Shown here piece by piece: positions 60,701-64,000 of a stretch of 64,000 nt of DNA. The notes beneath the pieces were generated by a model. It was not told the DNA's origin. It did no database searches and saw only the letters and a program-made list of their open reading frames with translations. The stretch is taken from NCBI RefSeq assembly GCF_009797025.1, contig NZ_CP047027.1:1860001-1924000 (forward strand), given 5' to 3'. Made by a program: the position numbers and the translations under genes. Source of the stretch: Cellulophaga sp. L1A9. Lineage in GTDB: Bacteria > Bacteroidota > Bacteroidia > Flavobacteriales > Flavobacteriaceae. The number at the start of each line of letters is the position of its first letter. Position 1 is the first letter of the stretch.

Positions 60701-62383
60701 ATGAGCGATGATACAAAGTCTCTGAATTTTATAGAGCATATTATAGAGGATGATTTAGCTGCTGGTTTTTCAAAAAACAAGCTGAAATTTCGTTTTCCAC
60801 CGGAGCCTAATGGGTATTTACACATAGGCCATGCAAGTTCTATTTGTTTAAACTTTGGTTTAGGTTTGCGTTATGATGCTCCTGTAAATCTTAGGTTTGA
60901 TGATACTAATCCTGCCAAAGAGGAACAAGAGTATGTAGATGCTATTAAGAGAGATGTAGAATGGTTAGGTTTTAACTGGGCTGAAGAAGTTTTTGCCTCG
61001 GATTATTTTCAACAATTGTACGATTGGGCGGTAACCTTTATTAAAGACGGAAAAGCTTATGTAGACAGTCAATCTGCAGCAGAAATAGCAGAACAAAAAG
61101 GTACTCCTACTGAGGTAGGCGTTGCTAGTCCTTTTCGCGATCGCTCTATAGAAGAGAATCTTTCCCTTTTTGAGGCTATGAAAGCGGGTAAATTTGTAGA
61201 AGGAGAGCACGTTTTAAGAGCTAAAATAGACATGACTTCTAGTAACATGCTTATGCGTGATCCTATTATGTATCGCATACTTCACAAAGCACATCATAGA
61301 ACAAATACCGATTGGTGTATTTATCCAATGTACGATTGGACTCATGGAGAAAGTGATTATTTAGAACAAGTTTCTCACTCCTTTTGTACCCTAGAATTTG
61401 CCATGCATAGAGAGCTTTATGATTGGTTTTTAGATCAAGTTGTAAGTTCAGATAAGGTACGCCCTAAGCAACGAGAATTTGCTAGAAGAAACTTTAGTCA
61501 CACCGTTGTAAGTAAACGTAAGTTATTGCAATTAGTTGAAGAAAAGGTAGTTACCTCTTGGGATGATCCTAGAATGCCTACTATTTCAGGGTTGCGCAGA
61601 AAAGGATATACGGCAGAAGCTATTCGTAATTTTTCCAATACAATAGGGATAGCTAAAAGAGAGAACGTAGTAGATGTGAGTCTCTTAGAATTCTCGATTA
61701 GAGAACATTTAAACAGAGTTGCTCCTAGGGTTATGGCTGTTTTAGATCCTTTAAAAGTGGTGATTACTAATTACCCAGAAGATCAAGAAGAATGGTTAGA
61801 AGCAGAAAATAATCAGGAAGATGAGAGTGCAGGATACCGAACGGTACCTTTTTCTAGAGAATTGTATATCGAAAAAGAAGATTTTAGAGAAGAGGCTAAT
61901 AAAAAGTTTTTTCGCTTAAAATTAGGGAATGAAGTTCGTTTAAAAAACGGATATATTATTAAGGCTGAGTCTTGTACAAAAGATACCGATGGGAATATTT
62001 TAGAAGTACAATGTACGTATGATCCTAAGAGTAGAAGTGGGAGTGGTACAGAAGAAAGTCTTCGAAAAGTTAAGGGTACTTTGCATTGGGTTTCTACTAA
62101 ACATGCTGTTCCAGCAGAAATTCGTTTATATGATCGTCTTTTTACGGATGAAACTCCTGATCAACATAAAGACAAAGATTTTATGGAATTTATAAATCCA
62201 GATTCTTTGACCGTAATTACCGGATATCTTGAGCCTAGTTTAAAAACAGCGCAACCTGAAGATTTTTTCCAATTTCAACGTATTGGATATTTTAATGTCG
62301 ATAAAGATTCTACTACAGAAAAATTAGTTTTTAATAAAACAGTAGGCTTAAGAGATACTTGGGCTAAAATGCAACAAAAATAG
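60701..62383 (+). CDS. glnS: Glutaminyl-tRNA synthetase
   Basis: 560 residues from ATG 60701. The class I HIGH motif is at 41-44 (PNGYLHIGHA) and the KMSKS-like VVSKRKL is about residue 268. The C-terminal beta-barrel anticodon-binding domains follow (about 340-560). It charges tRNA-Gln directly. Length and start match bacterial GlnRS. The gene is divergent from sprC across 262 bp and ends before a bidirectional terminator. Confidence 0.95.
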   Translation: MSDDTKSLNFIEHIIEDDLAAGFSKNKLKFRFPPEPNGYLHIGHASSICLNFGLGLRYDAPVNLRFDDTNPAKEEQEYVDAIKRDVEWLGFNWAEEVFASDYFQQLYDWAVTFIKDGKAYVDSQSAAEIAEQKGTPTEVGVASPFRDRSIEENLSLFEAMKAGKFVEGEHVLRAKIDMTSSNMLMRDPIMYRILHKAHHRTNTDWCIYPMYDWTHGESDYLEQVSHSFCTLEFAMHRELYDWFLDQVVSSDKVRPKQREFARRNFSHTVVSKRKLLQLVEEKVVTSWDDPRMPTISGLRRKGYTAEAIRNFSNTIGIAKRENVVDVSLLEFSIREHLNRVAPRVMAVLDPLKVVITNYPEDQEEWLEAENNQEDESAGYRTVPFSRELYIEKEDFREEANKKFFRLKLGNEVRLKNGYIIKAESCTKDTDGNILEVQCTYDPKSRSGSGTEESLRKVKGTLHWVSTKHAVPAEIRLYDRLFTDETPDQHKDKDFMEFINPDSLTVITGYLEPSLKTAQPEDFFQFQRIGYFNVDKDSTTEKLVFNKTVGLRDTWAKMQQK

Positions 62384-62470
62384 AAGCATCAATATTATCT
62401 ATTGGTTATAAAATAACAATCGGTATTAACTATTAATATTGACCGCTATAAAGTCAATTTAAGACACTTA

Positions 62471-62511
62471 AAAAAACCCTCAATACGATTTTATGTATTG
62501 AGGGTTTTTTT
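62471..62511. terminator. Bidirectional terminator
   Basis: A 16-bp perfect stem (A-run, CCCTCAATAC and its complement, T-run) around GATTTTAT lies between convergent glnS and the SPFH gene. Confidence 0.9.
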
Positions 62512-62628
62512 GTTTTAAAACGTCTTTAAATAAGTATTTATTCTAATCGGTCTATTTTTGAATACAACTATAATAAGAATAGATTAATAAGTTAAAACTC
62601 ATTGGTATTATTTATAGTAAATAGATTC

Positions 62629-63570
62629 CTATTTATCAGTCTTCTTTTTAGCAGCTATCTCCTTTTTTTGATTTTTCATGGTTTCGCCAATCATATTACT
62701 TGCCGTAAATGAAGCGACCATATTATTTAACATATCACTTCCTGCTTGAGGAGAGTTTGGTAATAAAATTAAATTACTATTTGTTTCTTCTCCCAAAGAT
62801 TGTAGGGTGTCATAATGTTGCGTAACAACAATTAGGGCAGAAGCTTCCTGAGAATTAATTCCGACTCTATTTAAAACTTCAACAGATTCTTCTAAACCTC
62901 TTGCAATTTCTCTACGCTGATCGGCAATACCCATACCTTGTAATCTTTTTGATTCTGCTTCGGCTTTTGCTTTTTCAACAATTAAAATACGTGCCGCATC
63001 TCCTTCAAATTGGGCTGCAATCTTCTCTCTTTCAGAAGCATTAATCCTGTTCATTGCCTGTTTTACTTGGGCGTCAGGATCAATATCTGTTACCAAAGTT
63101 TTGATGATATCATAGCCATAAACCGACATATATTGTTGTAATTCACCTTTTACTGCTATTGCAATATCATCCTTTTTAACAAAAACATCATCTAATTTCA
63201 TCTTTGGAACTTCCGCTCTTACTACATCAAATACAAATGACGTAATTTGCTCATGCGGATATTCTAATTGATAAAAAGCATCGTATACTTGTTCGCGTAA
63301 TACAACATATTGTACAGAAACTTTAAGTTTCACAAATACATCATCCAATGTTTTTGTTTCAATGATGACATCCAATTGCTGAATCTTCAATCCAACCCTA
63401 GAGACAATCCTGTCTATTAGTGGTAGTTTCATTTGTAAACCTGATGTTCTTACACTGTGGAATTTTCCAAAACGCTCAATAATTGCAGCTGTTTGCTGTT
63501 TGACTGTAAAGAAAGATGAAAATAAAATTACTAAGCCAAAAAATAATATCGGTATTAATAAGTAGTTCAT
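62629..63570 (-). CDS. SPFH/Band 7 membrane protein
   Basis: 313 residues. One N-terminal membrane segment (about 2-20) is followed by a Band 7 domain (KQQTAAIIERFGKFHSVRTSGLQMKLPLIDRIVSR). A coiled-coil tail comes next (AEAESKRLQGMGIADQRREIARGLEESV), and the end is Lys-rich. SPFH proteins form ring-like scaffolds around membrane proteases and other enzymes. It resembles the HIR-type branch. It is next to gltX but not obviously coupled (74 bp). Confidence 0.9.
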   Translation of the reverse strand: MNYLLIPILFFGLVILFSSFFTVKQQTAAIIERFGKFHSVRTSGLQMKLPLIDRIVSRVGLKIQQLDVIIETKTLDDVFVKLKVSVQYVVLREQVYDAFYQLEYPHEQITSFVFDVVRAEVPKMKLDDVFVKKDDIAIAVKGELQQYMSVYGYDIIKTLVTDIDPDAQVKQAMNRINASEREKIAAQFEGDAARILIVEKAKAEAESKRLQGMGIADQRREIARGLEESVEVLNRVGINSQEASALIVVTQHYDTLQSLGEETNSNLILLPNSPQAGSDMLNNMVASFTASNMIGETMKNQKKEIAAKKKTDK

Positions 63571-63644
63571 AATGTTGTTTTTAAAGTTGATTAATATGCT
63601 TCTACAATATAGGTAGCATTTTTCTGACTTTTGTTACAATTAAA

Positions 63645-64000
63645 TTATTTTAATGTTTTAATTGCAGTTTTTATTCTATGAATTGTTTCTTCTTTTCCAA
63701 TGAATTCTAGAATGTCAAATAGGTGAGGACCCTTCATTTCTCCAACGATAATTAGTCTTAAAGGCGGCATTACTTTTCCAAATGATAATTCTTTGTCTCC
63801 AATCCATTGTTTCACTATTTCTTCTGTTTTTTCAGATGTAAATTCGTCAATAGAAGCTAGTAGCTCTTGTACTTCAGACATGATATTTGGAGTATCTTCT
63901 TTCCATTGTTTTTTAATGCCTTTCTCATCGTAAGAGGTGGGAGTAACAAACATGTAATCAGATAATTCCCAAAAATCAGACACGAATGTGGCCCGTTCTT
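63645..64000 (-). CDS. gltX: Glutamyl-tRNA synthetase, C-terminal part (cut by window edge)
   Basis: The frame is open beyond position 64000. The visible ~118 residues (ERATFVSDFWELSDYMF to TAIKTLK) are the C-terminal anticodon-binding helical domain of GluRS, with the PPLRLIIVGEMKGPHLFDILEFIGKEETIHRI end. An in-frame GTG at 63983 is internal, not a start. It charges tRNA-Glu. Confidence 0.9.
   Translation of the reverse strand, partial: ERATFVSDFWELSDYMFVTPTSYDEKGIKKQWKEDTPNIMSEVQELLASIDEFTSEKTEEIVKQWIGDKELSFGKVMPPLRLIIVGEMKGPHLFDILEFIGKEETIHRIKTAIKTLK

Overview
The window is a low-GC chromosome segment from a gliding member of the Flavobacteriaceae (Bacteroidetes). The main evidence is a complete sprC-sprD-sprB-sprF gliding and type IX secretion locus, Bacteroidetes-type promoters (TTTG, about 17-23 nt, then TAnnTTTG), and lipoproteins with short lipoboxes. 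DUF3667, head-GIN (DUF2807) and cupin proteins typical of the phylum point the same way. A marine genus is a guess, not something the sequence shows.

Positions 1-10.2 kb form an accessory region. It holds short genes of mostly unknown function: small membrane proteins, lipoproteins, a membrane-anchored J-domain-like protein and an SH3-type secreted protein. They are separated by mosaic intergenic repeats. Two ~272 bp copies of one element lie 1820 bp apart, two copies of a terminator block follow two different genes, and two genes share a 26 bp upstream block. A truncated paralogue (10043-10168) marks the right edge.

Positions 10.2-20.5 kb hold the most unusual gene set. An HTH/S24-type regulator is divergent from a minus-strand series: DUF2170 (YjfI-like), PspA/IM30 (YjfJ-like), a strong hairpin, an 898-aa SF1 helicase with a nuclease-like C-terminus, DUF4178, a YjfM-like lipoprotein, a double DUF350 membrane protein, a membrane-anchored aminopropyltransferase, an AdoMet decarboxylase, a voltage-gated K+ channel and a rhomboid protease. 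The genes are tightly spaced or overlapping. They look like an envelope-stress/polyamine/ion-flux module with an added helicase-nuclease. The regulator and the YjfI-like gene are read from two consensus promoters that overlap face to face.

Positions 20.6-27 kb are ordinary: dienelactone hydrolase, TPR protein, EF-hand lipoprotein, cupin, NlpC/P60 lipoprotein, a small PD-(D/E)XK-like protein and a secreted protein. From 27.2 to 30.35 kb no convincing gene is present. Instead there are 13 copies of a ~130 bp element that can fold into a cloverleaf-like structure, separated by spacers built from an 18-mer-like motif.

Positions 30.4-38.9 kb are housekeeping: GNAT, zinc exporter, rpiB, an AT-rich divergent gap, rnr, head-GIN protein, LysE exporter, Crp/Fnr regulator, ketopantoate reductase and HD protein. 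Two tRNA-Cys(GCA) genes follow, one with C in place of the universal U33. Positions 39.5-60.4 kb carry folB and the spr locus on the minus strand. In it SprB is a 4852-residue adhesin with many SprB repeats, an inserted jelly-roll-like domain and a type B sorting domain. The right end has glnS, an SPFH protein and the C-terminal part of gltX, cut by the window edge.
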